Positions 55,304 through 63,985 of a stretch of 64,000 bases of DNA are shown here, piece after piece. Position 1 is the stretch's first letter; every line of letters starts with the position of its first letter. Both the position numbers and the translations under genes were made by a program. The DNA is from RYN-122 sp963761655. GTDB lineage: Bacteria; Actinomycetota; Actinomycetes; Mycobacteriales; SCTD01. The notes below the pieces were generated by a model. It ran no database searches. It saw only the letters and a list, made by a program, of their open reading frames with translations, and was not told the DNA's origin. The stretch covers positions 1,140,568-1,204,567 of the forward strand of contig CAVXHI010000002.1 of assembly GCA_963761655.1 (NCBI GenBank), written 5' to 3'.

Positions 55304-56945
55304 ATGCCCGCCGTGCGCGGACAGGGACAGTGGGCGCTCGGTTACCGCGAGCCGCTCAACCCCGCAGAGCAGGTCAAGAAGGACGACAGCGCGCTGAACG
55401 TCAAGCAGCGCGTGCTCGACATCTACAGCAAGCAGGGCTTCGACTCGATCGACGCCGCCGACCTGCGCACCCGCCTGCGCGCCTACGGCCTGTACACCCA
55501 GCGCGCCGACGGCATCCCCGGCGGCCGGACCGCCGTGCTGGAGCCGCACGAGCTCGAGGCGCCCTTCTTCATGCTGCGCATCCGCATCGACGGCGGGCAG
55601 CTCAGCAGCACGCAGCTCGCCGTCATCGGGGAGATCGCGACGCGAGTTCGGCCGCGACGTCGCCGACATCACCGACCGGCAGAACGTGCAGCTGCACTGG
55701 ATCCGGATCGAGGACGTCCCGACGATCTGGGAGCGCCTGGAGGCCGTCGGCCTGGGCACCACCGAGGCCTGCGGCGACGTGCCGCGCGTCATCATCGGCT
55801 GCCCCCTGGCGGGCGTGCAGGCCGACGAGGTGATCGACGGCGGACCGGCGGCCCGGGCGCTCGCCGCCCGCTTCGTCGGCGACCCGGAGTTCGCGAACCT
55901 GCCGCGCAAGTTCAAGACGTCGGTCTCCGGGTGCTCGGTGCACTGCACCAACCACGAGATCAACGACGTCGCCTTCGAGGGGGTCGTCCACGCCGAGCTC
56001 GGCGCGGGCTACGACCTGTGGGTCGGCGGCGGCCTGTCGACCAACCCCAAGCTCGGCGTGCGCCTGGGCGCGTTCGTCGAGCCGTCCCGGGTCGAGGAGG
56101 TCTGGGCCGGCGGTCTGCGCGGTCTTCCGCGACTACGGCTACCGCCGCTCCCGCAACCACGCCCGCCTGAAGTTCCTCATGGCCGACTGGGGTCCCGAGC
56201 GCTTCCGCGAGGTGCTGGAGACCGAGTACCTCGACCGCCCCGCTGCCCGACGGGCCCGACCTCGCCGACGCCGCCCACGCGAGGACCGCGACCACGTGGG
56301 CGTCGGGAAGCAGGCCGACGGCCGCGCACTGGGTCGGCGCCGTCGCCCGGGCCGGCCGCACCAGCGGGCTGCAGCTGCAGCGGGTCGCGGCCCTCGCCGA
56401 GCGGCACGGCGGCGCCCGGGTGGCCACGACCGCGCAGCAGGGGCTGGTCGTCCTCGACGTGCCCGACGAGCAGGTCGACCCGCTGGTCGCGGCGCTCGAG
56501 GCGCAGGACCTGCGGGTGCGGCCGTCGCGGTTCCGCCGCGGCCTGCTGGCCTGCACCGGTCTGGAGTTCTGCAAGCTGGCCATCGTCGAGACCAAGAAGC
56601 GCGGCGAGGACCTCTACACCGAGCTCGAGCGCCGGCTGCCCGACTTCGACGAGTCACTGACCATCAACGTCAACGGCTGCCCGAACTCGTGCGCCCGCTT
56701 CCAGACCGCCGACATCGGCTTCAAGGGCTCGATCGTCGACGGCGTCGAGGGCTTCCAGGTGCACCTCGGCGGCCGCCTCGGCGAGGACGCCGGCTTCGGC
56801 CGCAAGAGCCGCGGCCTCAAGGTCACCGCCGACGGCGCGGCCGACTACGTCGAGCGGGTGCTGCGCAACTACGAGGGGACCGCGCGCCGACGGCGAGCGC
56901 TTCGCCTCCTGGGCCCGCCGCGCCGACGAGGCCCTGCTGCGGTGA
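55304..56945 (+). CDS. sir: Ferredoxin-dependent sulfite/nitrite reductase (assimilatory; frameshifted)
   Basis: Siroheme/[4Fe-4S] enzyme reducing sulfite to sulfide. ATG 55304 after AGGAGA. GQWALGYREPLNPAEQVKKD, GIPGGRTAVLEPHELEAPFF, MLRIRIDGGQLSSTQL, DITDRQNVQLHWIRIEDVPT, GCSVHCTNHEINDVAFEG, DLWVGGGLSTNPKLGVRLGA, YGYRRSRNHARLKFLMADWG, then cluster ligands in LACTGLEFCKLAIVETKKRG (C-x5-C) and NVNGCPNSCARFQTADIGFK (C-x3-C). Breaks near 55640, 56120, 56250-56330 and 56880. Context (cysH, cysC/D/N, siroheme genes) supports sulfite over nitrite. Confidence 0.92.
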
Positions 56946-57120
56946 CCGAGCGCGCGCGCGACGCCGTTCTTCTGCCCGTACTGCGGCGAGGAGACGCTGC
57001 GCCCGTTCGGCGACGACCCCGACGGCCACGCCGACTGGCGCTGCGAGTCGTGCGCCGGGCCTTCACGGTCCGCTACAAGGGCCTGACCGGCCGCGACTGG
57101 CCGAGTCGGCTGCCGCTGCG
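56942..57120 (+). CDS. Small zinc-ribbon protein downstream of sir (frameshifted, 3' end unresolved)
   Basis: GTG 56942 overlaps the sir stop (GTGA). After one break the peptide reads FFCPYCGEETLRPFGDDPDG, then WRCESC and AFTVRYKGL: two CxxC knuckles. Streptomyces genomes carry a comparable ~60-residue protein between the sulfite reductase and cysH genes. Function unknown; possibly electron or cluster delivery to CysH/Sir. No stop is found in the working frame near the expected end because of further frame errors, so the end is approximate. Confidence 0.65.
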
Positions 57121-57188
57121 GCACGTCCGAGCCACTACCCGCCGGCTGGCTCCGCAGGGCCTCGAGGCCGACCGCCTGGCGGCGCCTC

Positions 57189-57224
57189 GGACCGGGCCCC
57201 GGAGGGCCTGCGCAGGCCCGGTCC
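57189..57224. terminator. Nested hairpins between convergent sir and cysH transcripts
   Basis: GGACCGGGCC (57189-57198) pairs perfectly with GGCCCGGTCC (57215-57224). Inside and partly overlapping is the perfect palindrome GGGCCTGCGCAGGCCC (57204-57219). The outer and inner stems cannot both form completely. Position between convergent genes suggests a bidirectional terminator without a U-tract. Confidence 0.6.
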
Positions 57225-57257
57225 GTCGGCGTCGGGCGCGGCGCGGCGGTGCACGGG

Positions 57258-57969
57258 CTACAGGTGCAGGCCGCACTCGGTCTTGCCGCTGTCGGCCCAG
57301 CGGCCGCTGCGGGGGTCCTCGCCCGGGGCGACCCGGCGGGTGCAGGGCGCGCAGCCGATCGAGGGGTAGCCGTCGTAGGCGAGCGGGTTGACCAGCACGC
57401 CGTGCTCGGCGACGTAGGCGTCGGCCTGCTCCTGCGTCCAGGTCGCGAGCGGGTTGACCTTGACCATCGACGCGCTTGGCGTCCCACTCGACGACGCCGA
57501 TCGTCGCGCGGTTCGCGGTCTCGTCGCGGCGGATGCCCGAGGCCCAGGCGGTGTACGGGGCGAGCCCGCGGGCCAGCGGCTCGACCTTGCGGATCGCGCA
57601 GCACGCGTCGGGGTCGCGGCGGAACAGCTCCGGCCCGTGCTGCGGCGTCCTGCTGCTCGACGGTGAGCAGCGGCAGCACCGTGCGGACGTCGACGTCGTA
57701 GACCTGCGCGACGGCGTCGCGGGTGCCGATCGTCTCGGCGAAGTGGTAGCCGGTGTCGAGGAAGAGCACGTCGACGCCGGGGGCCACCGACGCGGCGAGG
57801 CGAGGCCAGCAGGCCGTCGCCCATGGAGGAGGCGATGACGAAGCGGTCGCCGAACGTGTCGACCGCCCAGCGCAGGACGTCCTGCGGCGCGGCCGTCTCG
57901 AGGTCGCGACCGGCCTGCTCGGCCAGCCTGCAGCTGCACGGGTCGTTGGCGTGTCGAGCGGTGCTCCAT
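57258..57969 (-). CDS. cysH: Adenylyl-sulfate (APS) reductase, assimilatory (frameshifted)
   Basis: Reduces APS to sulfite with thioredoxin. Proposed ATG 57969. LRWAVDTFGDRFVIASSMGD, VDVLFLDTGYHFAETIGTRD, AVAQVYDVDVRTVLPLLTVE, DACCAIRKVEPLARGLAPYT, ASGIRRDETANRATIGVVEW, KVNPLATWTQEQADAYVAEH, DGYPSIGCAPCTRRV and C-terminal SGKTECGLHL. The CC...CxxC pairs bind a [4Fe-4S] cluster and mark an APS rather than PAPS reductase. At least four +1 breaks (near 57470, 57645, 57800 and 57940). It reads toward sir, unlike the usual collinear sir-cysH order. Confidence 0.9.
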
Positions 57970-58019
57970 GCCTGCGCAACCGCCGCGGGTGCACCGCCCT
58001 TCCCGGGGCAGGGCACGGC

Positions 58020-58234
58020 ATGAAGCGCTCCCTCGTGGCCCTCGCCCCGCCTGCTCGCTCCCGCCCTCGCCGCCTGCACCAGCAGCGGCAACCAGTCGGG
58101 CGACAGCCAACACCGACAGCCAGGTCGAGCAGCCGCCGCTGCCGTCGGACGACCCGGACGCCGGCGGCCGCGAGCAGGGCGCGTCGGCCGCCCCTCGCGC
58201 CCCTGAGGCGCTGCCTGCCAGGCTGGAGGCGTGA
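58020..58234 (+). CDS. Small lipoprotein, about 70 residues (frameshifted)
   Basis: From ATG 58020: MKRSLVALA, then in the adjacent frame a hydrophobic run ending LAAC (lipobox) followed by TSSGNQSGDS and NTDSQVEQPPLPSDDPDAGG up to the stop at 58234. A signal peptide with lipobox Cys and an acidic Pro/Ser/Gly-rich mature part. Two +1 breaks (near 58048 and 58105) match the regional error pattern. Stop overlaps the next GTG. No known family. Confidence 0.55.
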
Positions 58235-58946
58235 GCGCGCCCGAGCCCGTCCCCGCGCTCGTCACGCTGCACCTGTGGCGGGTCGGCCCGCGCGCGTCCC
58301 CGCGGCGCTGCTGCGGATGGGCCTGGACCGCGGCCGGGTCCGCCGCACCGACGGCGTCCGGTTCGCCAAGCTGCTCGGCACCGGCGACGGCCGCACCTTC
58401 ACCTCCCGCGACGCCGACCCGCTGCGCTGGGGCCTGCTCACCACCTGGGCCGACGCCGCGCCGCCCGCGCCTTCGAGCGACGGCCCGGTCGCCCGCGGCT
58501 GGGACCGGCTGGCCGCAGGAGCGGCTGCGGCTGGACCTGCGGCCCGTCGTCAGCCGCGGGCGCTGGAGCGGGCGGCAGCCCTTCGGCGACCCCGTGCCCG
58601 CGCGCGCGACGGACGGCCCGGTCGCCGCCGTCACCCGCGCCCGGCTGCGGCGCCGGCGCACGCTGCGCTTCTGGTCGGCGGTCCCGCCCGGTCAGCGCCG
58701 ACCTGCACCGCTCCGCCGGCCTGCTCGCCGCCGTCGGCATCGGCGAGGCCCCCGTCGGCCTGCAGGGCACGTTCAGCCTCTGGGACAGCGCCGACGCGCT
58801 GCGCGGAGTTCGCCCACCGCGGCGCCGCGCACCAGGAGGTCATCGCCCGCACCCCGCGCGAGGGCTGGTACGCCGAGGAGCTGTTCGCCCGCTTCGCCGT
58901 GGTCGGGGCCGAGGGCACGCTCGACGGCCGGGACCCGCTCGCGTGA
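58231..58946 (+). CDS. CrtA-like (spheroidene monooxygenase family) protein (frameshifted)
   Basis: GTG 58231 overlaps the lipoprotein stop. VPALVTLHLWRVGP, LRMGLDRGRVRRTDGVRFAK, LLGTGDGRTFTSRDADPLRW, GLLTTWADA, RTLRFWSAVPP, AVGIGEAPVGLQGTFSLWDS, REFAHRGAAHQEVIARTPRE, GWYAEELFARFAVVG. The last two segments match the spheroidene/CrtA monooxygenase family, heme-dependent carotenoid-oxidising enzymes. At least three +1 breaks. Carotenoid genes 3 kb downstream make that plausible, but the substrate is unknown. Confidence 0.72.
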
Positions 58947-59498
58947 GCGCGGTCACGTCGGTGCGAGTGGGACCGCGGCGGCGCTGCGCGGCCCGCCGCG
59001 ACGAGGTGCTCGACGTCTACGCCGACGGCGATGGGCGTCGACCCCGGCGTCGCCCGGGCCCGGCGCAGCATCCTCGACGCGCACCTGCGCCGCGACGGCC
59101 TGCGGGCGGTCGCCGCCGAGCAGGACGGCGCGCTCGTCGGCATCGCCTACGGCTACCTCGGCGCCCGCGGCCAGTGGTGGCACGACCAGGTGCGCGCGGC
59201 CATGGGCGACCTGCTGGCGCGCGCAGTGGCTCGACGGCTCGTTCGAGGTCTGCGAGCTGCACGTGCGGCCCGCGCTGCACGGCACCGGCCTCGGCCGGAC
59301 GCTGCTCGCGCGAGCTGCTCGCCGGCACGCCCGCCCCCACCGCCGTGCTCACCACGCCCGACACCGAGACCCGGGCCCGCGCGCTTCTACCGGGCCGGCG
59401 GCTGGACCGACCTCGTCCGCGAGCTGCGCTTCCCCGGCGACCCGCGGCCCTTCGCGGTGCTCGGCCTGCGCCTGCCGCCTAGCGTCGCAGCCGCGTGA
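58943..59498 (+). CDS. GNAT family N-acetyltransferase (frameshifted)
   Basis: GTG 58943 overlaps the previous stop (GTGA). DEVLDVYADG, ARRSILDAHLRRDGLRAVAA, EQDGALVGIAYGYLGARGQW, CELHVRPALHGTGLGRTLLA (acetyl-CoA-binding motif A, Q/RxxGxG/A-like), AVLTTPDTETRARA, FYRAGGWTDLVRELRFPGDP. Complete GNAT fold of ~180 residues with four +1 breaks (near 59030, 59220, 59310 and 59385). Substrate unknown. Confidence 0.82.
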
Positions 59499-61035
59499 CC
59501 GCCTCGACCGCGCCGTCGTCGTCGGCGCCGGGCACAACGGGCTGGTGGCCGCCTGCTACCTCGCCAAGGCCGGCCTCGACGTCGAGGTGGTCGAGCGCGA
59601 CACCGTCGTCGGCGGGGCGGTCTCCACGGTCGAGCGCTTCCCCGGCTACCGGATGGACCGCGGCTCGAGCGCCCACATCATGGTCCGCCACACCGGCATC
59701 GTCGAGGACCTCGAGCTGACCCGGTTCGGCCTGGAGTACCAGGACCTCGACCCGTGGGGCTTCGCCCCGTCGGCGACGAGGGCATCCACTTCTCACGTCG
59801 ACCTCGACCGCACCTGCGCCTCCATCGAGAGCGTCTGCGGCAGCCGCGACGCCGACGCCTACCGCGGCGTTCGTCCTCGACTGGTCGGCGCGCAACACCC
59901 GCGTGTTCGAGGCCTTCCAGGGCGCCCCGACCGGCGCGCACCTCGGCCGGACGCTGTGGGGCGTCGGCAAGAGCACCGGCCTCGGCGGGCTGGAGCTGTC
60001 CCGGCAGTTCCTCACCAGCGGCGACAGCCTGCTCGACGAGCACTTCGACGACGAGCGGCTCAAGACCGCGCTGGCCTGGATGGGCGCGCAGTCCGGGCCG
60101 CCGACCCACGAGGTCGCGACCGCCGACCTGGTCGGCTGGAACACGATGATGCACCTGCTGCCGCCGGGTCACCCCAAGGGCGGCAGCGGGATGCTCAGCG
60201 AGGCGCTGCAGGCGCCGGCTGGAGTCGCTACGGCGGCCGGGTGCGGCTCGGCGACGGCGCCGCCGCGATCACGACGTCGGGCGGCCGCGCCACCGGGGTC
60301 ACGCTGCAGTCGGCGCGCACCTGCCGGCGTCGCGTCGTGGTCAGCGGCGCGCACGTCCTCACGACGCTCGAGCTGCTCGGCCGAGCCCGCTGGCTGGACC
60401 GCGCGCGCACGCGCAGCGTCCGCACCGGCAACGGCATCGGCATGGTCGTGCGGCTCGGCCACGAACGCGCTGCCGCAGTACGCCGCCGGCACCGACCGAG
60501 ACCCACCGCGCGATGCAGCTGCTCGCCGCCAGCCGGCAGGCGCTGCGCAAGGCCCACGGCGAGTACAGCGCCGGGCTGCCGCCGGAGCGACCCGGCGGCG
60601 CTGGCCATGACCTTCAGCGCCTTCGACGACACGATCGCCCCGCCCGGCAAGCACAACGTGACCGTCTGGGGCCAGTGGCACCCGTACGCGCTGTCCAACG
60701 GCGAGCACTGGGACGACATCCGCGAGCGCGAGGGCACCAAGCTGGTCGAGGCCGTCGACCGCGTCGCGCCGGGCTTCGCCGAGCAGCGTCGAGCAGATGC
60801 ACGTGCAGACGCCGCTCGACCTCGAGCGCGAGCTCGGCCTGCGCAACGGGCAGGTCATGCACGTCGAGATGGCCTTCGACCAGATGTTCATGTGGCGTCC
60901 GATGCCCGAGCTGGCCGGCTACACCGTGCCCGGACGTCGACGGGCTGTACCTGTGCGGCGCCTCGACCCACCCCGGCGGCGGCGTCTTCGGCGCCAGCGG
61001 CCGGTCCGCCGCCCGCAAGGCCCTGTCCGACCTGA
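59495..61035 (+). CDS. FAD-dependent phytoene desaturase-like oxidoreductase (frameshifted)
   Basis: GTG 59495 overlaps the GNAT stop. VVGAGHNGLVAACYLAKAGL (FAD-binding GxGxxG), VVERDTVVGGAVSTVERFPG, MDRGSSAHIMVRHTGIVEDL, WSARNTRVFEAFQGAPTGAH, LGWMGAQSGPP-like segment, WNTMMHLLPPGHPKGGSGML, MTFSAFDDTIAPPGKHNVTV, WGQWHPYALSNGEHWDDIRE, and LYLCGASTHPGGGVFGASGR (C-terminal FAD site). It belongs to the CrtI/PYROXD2-like amine-oxidoreductase superfamily, ~510 residues. At least eight +1 breaks. The end is taken at TGA 61035 after a probable last break. Confidence 0.82.
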
Positions 61036-61066
61036 ACCCCTCCTGCCTGGAAGAGAGTGCTCCGTC

Positions 61067-61528
61067 GTGGCTGAGCTGTACGAGGTCCTCGTCGTCGACG
61101 GCGAGCAGCGGTGGCACGCCGGCTTCCTCGTCGACGACGAGACCGAGACCGACGTCCTGCTCGGCGACGACGCCGGACGGGTGCTGCTGTTCGGCAGCCG
61201 GCCCGCCCTGGAGCACTTCGCCCAGGAGCACGGACTGGACCTGCAGGACGACCTGCCCGACGAGGTCGACCTCGATCTCGGCGGGTGGCTCGTGAGCGGA
61301 ACGCCGAGGCCGACCCTGGCGGAGGTGTCGGAGCTCTGGCACCTGCTGGTCGACGACCCCGACGCGTCGGCGCCCCTGCACAGCGAGATCGTGGAGGAGG
61401 CCTACGACGACCTCGTCGAGGAGGGCGTCGGCGACGGCGAGGCGTGGTTCACCGAGCACGGCGGACGGGCGCGGGCCGCCCTGGCGCAGTCCGTGGCCCG
61501 GCTGCGGGCGTCGTTCCGGGTGGCTTGA
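61067..61528 (+). CDS. Acidic hypothetical protein
   Basis: 153 residues from GTG 61067: LYEVLVVDGEQRWHAGFLVD, DETETDVLLGDDAGRVLLFG, LDLQDDLPDEVDLDLGGWL, ELWHLLVDDPDASAPLHSEI, VEEAYDDLVEEGVGDGEAWF. Strongly acidic and soluble, with no membrane segment or motif I recognise. Clean frame. Follows the desaturase-like gene by 31 bases, so probably co-transcribed. Confidence 0.7.
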   Translation: MAELYEVLVVDGEQRWHAGFLVDDETETDVLLGDDAGRVLLFGSRPALEHFAQEHGLDLQDDLPDEVDLDLGGWLVSGTPRPTLAEVSELWHLLVDDPDASAPLHSEIVEEAYDDLVEEGVGDGEAWFTEHGGRARAALAQSVARLRASFRVA

Positions 61529-61563
61529 GGCCGCAGGGCTGTGACGCCCGTCGCGGGCCCATC

Positions 61564-61582
61564 TCACGCTCACTCAGCGTGA
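61564..61582. terminator. Short inverted repeat after the acidic hypothetical gene
   Basis: TCACGCT (61564-61570) and AGCGTGA (61576-61582) form a perfect 7-bp stem around CACTC, followed by TTTCC. It may be a weak terminator for the upstream operon or an operator for the next gene. Confidence 0.45.
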
Positions 61583-61642
61583 TTTCCGGCCCGCCCGGAC
61601 GCACCATGGAGGGGACCGAACAGCCCGCTCCCGGAGGCCCCC

Positions 61643-61823
61643 ATGAGCACCCTGACCCTCACCCAGCCGCTCCGCCGCGCGGGCTCCTCGCGCCTGACCG
61701 ACGGCCTGCGCTCCCGCCTTGCCGAGCTGCGCGCACAGCGGGCGCTCGCCGAAGGCCTACGCCGTCGGAGACGTCCGGATGAGCGCCGAGCTCGACGCCG
61801 CCGCCCGCCGCCTGGACCGCTGA
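61643..61823 (+). CDS. Small hypothetical protein, about 59 residues (one frameshift)
   Basis: ATG 61643 after GGAGG. MSTLTLTQPLRRAGSSRLTD, GLRSRLAELRAQRALA, then (after a break near 61758) AYAVGDVRMSAELDAAARRL and stop at 61823. Helical and basic; typical of small actinobacterial proteins of unknown function. It lies 21 bases before the CruF-like gene. Confidence 0.5.
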
Positions 61824-61844
61824 CCCCGCACTAGTCTCCAGCGG

Positions 61845-62603
61845 GTGCGCGCCGCCCCCGCGACCTCGCGCAAGGCACCGCTCCCGGCCCTGCTCGCCGC
61901 GCTGGTGGTCCTGCTGCAGGTGGCCTACCCCCTGACCGCCGGGGACCTGCGGCACCTGCTCACCGTCGCCACGGTGATCGTGTTCTTCCTCGCCAGCACC
62001 GGCCACGCGCTGCAGCACCGCGGCGCGCGATGGACGGCCGGTTTCGTCGCCGTCACCGTCCTCGGCGGGTTCCTCGCCGAGGCGGTCGGCACCGCCAGCG
62101 GCGTTCCGTTCGGCGACTACCGCTACGCCGACAGCCTCGGTCCGAGCCTGCTGCACGTGCCTGTCGTCATCCCGCTCGCCTGGGCCATGTTCGGCTACCC
62201 GGCGCTGCTCGTCGGCCAGCGCTTGACCCGCTCCCCCGTCCTCGCCACGCTCGTCGGTGCCTGGGCCCTCGCGTCGTGGGACCTGTTCCTGGACCCGATG
62301 ATGGTCGGCGACGGACACTGGGCGTTCGCCTCGGCGGCCGGCGCCCTGCCCGGCGCCCCGGGGATCCCGGCGTCGAACTACGCCGGGTGGCTGCTCGTCG
62401 CCGTCGTCCTCATGGCCCTGCTGCAGGCCCTGCCCCGCACGGTCGCCGACGACCGGCAGCCTGCTGCGCTGTTCCTGTGGACCTACGCCGGTTCCGTCCT
62501 GGCCAACGCCGTCTTCCTCGGCCGGCCACAGGTGGCCGTCATCGGCGCCGTGGTCATGGGCGTAGTCGCGGTGCCCTTCGCCGTGCGGCTGCGCACCCCG
62601 TGA
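61845..62603 (+). CDS. CruF-like carotenoid biosynthesis membrane protein
   Basis: 252 residues with about seven membrane helices: LPALLAALVVLLQVAYPLTA, LTVATVIVFFLASTGHALQH, GTASGVPFGDYRYADSLGPS, VPVVIPLAWAMFGYPALLVG, ALASWDLFLDPMMVGDGHWA and IPASNYAGWLLVAVVLMALL. The GDYxY and W-D-x-x-x-D-P motifs mark the DUF422/CruF family (carotenoid 1,2-hydratase-like). GTG start 61845; stop overlaps the GT2 gene (GTGA). Confidence 0.9.
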   Translation: MRAAPATSRKAPLPALLAALVVLLQVAYPLTAGDLRHLLTVATVIVFFLASTGHALQHRGARWTAGFVAVTVLGGFLAEAVGTASGVPFGDYRYADSLGPSLLHVPVVIPLAWAMFGYPALLVGQRLTRSPVLATLVGAWALASWDLFLDPMMVGDGHWAFASAAGALPGAPGIPASNYAGWLLVAVVLMALLQALPRTVADDRQPAALFLWTYAGSVLANAVFLGRPQVAVIGAVVMGVVAVPFAVRLRTP

Positions 62604-63623
62604 GGATCACCCGGCTGGGTCGTGGCTGCGCTGACGGTGCACGCCTACGTCAACGCCCGCCTGCTGCGCGTGCCCGTCGGCACCACCACCCCGCGGCGCG
62701 TGAGCGTGCTGCTGCCCCTGCGCGACGAGGCCACCCGCGTGGGTCCGTGCCTGCGTGCCCTCCTGGCTCAGACGGGCGTGGCCGGGCTCGAGGTGCTCGT
62801 GCTCGACGACGGCTCCACCGACGGGACCGCCGGGGTGGTGCGCGCGCACGGCCTCGAGCCCCTGCCGGGCGCGCCGCTGCCCTCCGGCTGGCTCGGCAAG
62901 CCGCACGCCTGCCAGCAGCTCGCCGACGCCGCCACCGGGGAGGTCCTGGTCTTCCTGGACGCCGACGTGGTGCTCGCCCCGCACGCGGTGGCCGCCTCCG
63001 TCGCCCTGCTGGACGACGCCGGGCTCGACCTCGTGAGCCCCTACCCCCGGCAGCAGGCCCCGGGGGCCACCCGGCTGGTGCAGCCGCTCCTGCAGTGGTC
63101 CTGGCTGACGTTCCTTCCCCTGCGCCTCGCCGAGCGCTCGGCCCGCCCGTCGCTGTCGGCCGCCAACGGTCAGCTGCTCGCCGTCCGGCGCGAGGTCTAC
63201 GACCGCGCCGGTGGTCACGCCGCGGTGCGGGCCGACGTGGTCGAGGACCTCGCGCTGCTGCGCGCCGTCAAGCGGGTGGGAGGCACGGGCGGGGTCGTCG
63301 ACGGCACCGGCCTGGCCACCACCCGGATGTATGAGGGCTGGGACGAGCTGGTCGAGGGCTACACCAAGTCGCTGCACACCGCCCCGGCCGCGGCCACCGT
63401 CCTGCCGGTGCTGCTGTACGTCGTTCCCCTGCTGCGCCGCGACTGGCCCACGGTGGCGCTCGGGGTTCTCGGCCGGGCCGTCACCTCCCACCGCACCGGC
63501 TCGCCGGTCTGGCCCGACGCCCTCACCCACCCCGTGTCGGTCGCCCTGCTCGCCTGGCTGTCGGTCCGGTCCCGCCGCCGGGCCCGGCGGGGGACGCTTA
63601 CCTGGAAGGGACGGCCGGTGTGA
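62600..63623 (+). CDS. Family 2 glycosyltransferase, CruG-like
   Basis: Inverting GT-A transferase for carotenoid or lipid glycosylation. VSVLLPLRDEATRVGPCLRA, EVLVLDDGSTDGTAGVVRAH, GWLGKPHACQQLADAATGEV, LVFLDADVVLAPHAVA (DxD), SAANGQLLAVRREVYDRAGG, VVEDLALLRAVKR (ED base); C-terminal membrane helices VLPVLLYVVPLL and PVSVALLAWLSV. The GTG at 62600 overlaps the CruF stop but requires one frame correction near 62621; GTG 62622 is the uncorrected start. CruF-CruG neighbours in other bacteria finish glycosylated carotenoids. Confidence 0.88.
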
Positions 63624-63985
63624 GCCGCGTCGTCGTCGTCGGGGCGGGGGTGGGCGGTCTCGCTGCCGCCCTGCGCCTGGCCGTCCAGGGCCATGCGGTC
63701 ACCGTCTGCGAGGCCGCAGCCACGGTCGGCGGCAAGCTGGGCCTGCTCACCCGGGACGGCTTCTCCTTCGACACCGGACCGTCGCTGGTGACGATGCCGC
63801 AGGTGTTCCGCGACCTGTTCGAGGTCACGGGGGGCTGGCCCGCCGACCTGCACCTGACCCCGCTGGAGCCGCTCGCCCGCTACCGCTTCGCCGACGGGAC
63901 CGGCTTCGACGCCTCCAGCGACCTGGACGCGCACTGCGCCGCCCTCGAGCAGTGGTCCCCCGGCGCGGGGAGCAACACCAACTGA
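63620..63985 (+). CDS. crtI: Phytoene desaturase CrtI, N-terminal fragment (truncated at junction)
   Basis: GTG 63620 overlaps the GT2 stop (GTGA). SRVVVVGAGVGGLAAALRLA (FAD GxGxxGG), VCEAAATVGGKLGLLTRDGF, SFDTGPSLVTMPQVFRDLFE, LEPLARYRFADGTGFDAS, ALEQWSPGAGS, a clear CrtI N-terminus. Only ~118 of an expected ~490 residues are present. After SPGAGS come Asn-Thr-Asn and a stop (63983-63985) in sequence unlike the gene. The truncation is best explained by the junction described next. Confidence 0.9.
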   Translation: MSRVVVVGAGVGGLAAALRLAVQGHAVTVCEAAATVGGKLGLLTRDGFSFDTGPSLVTMPQVFRDLFEVTGGWPADLHLTPLEPLARYRFADGTGFDASSDLDAHCAALEQWSPGAGSNTN

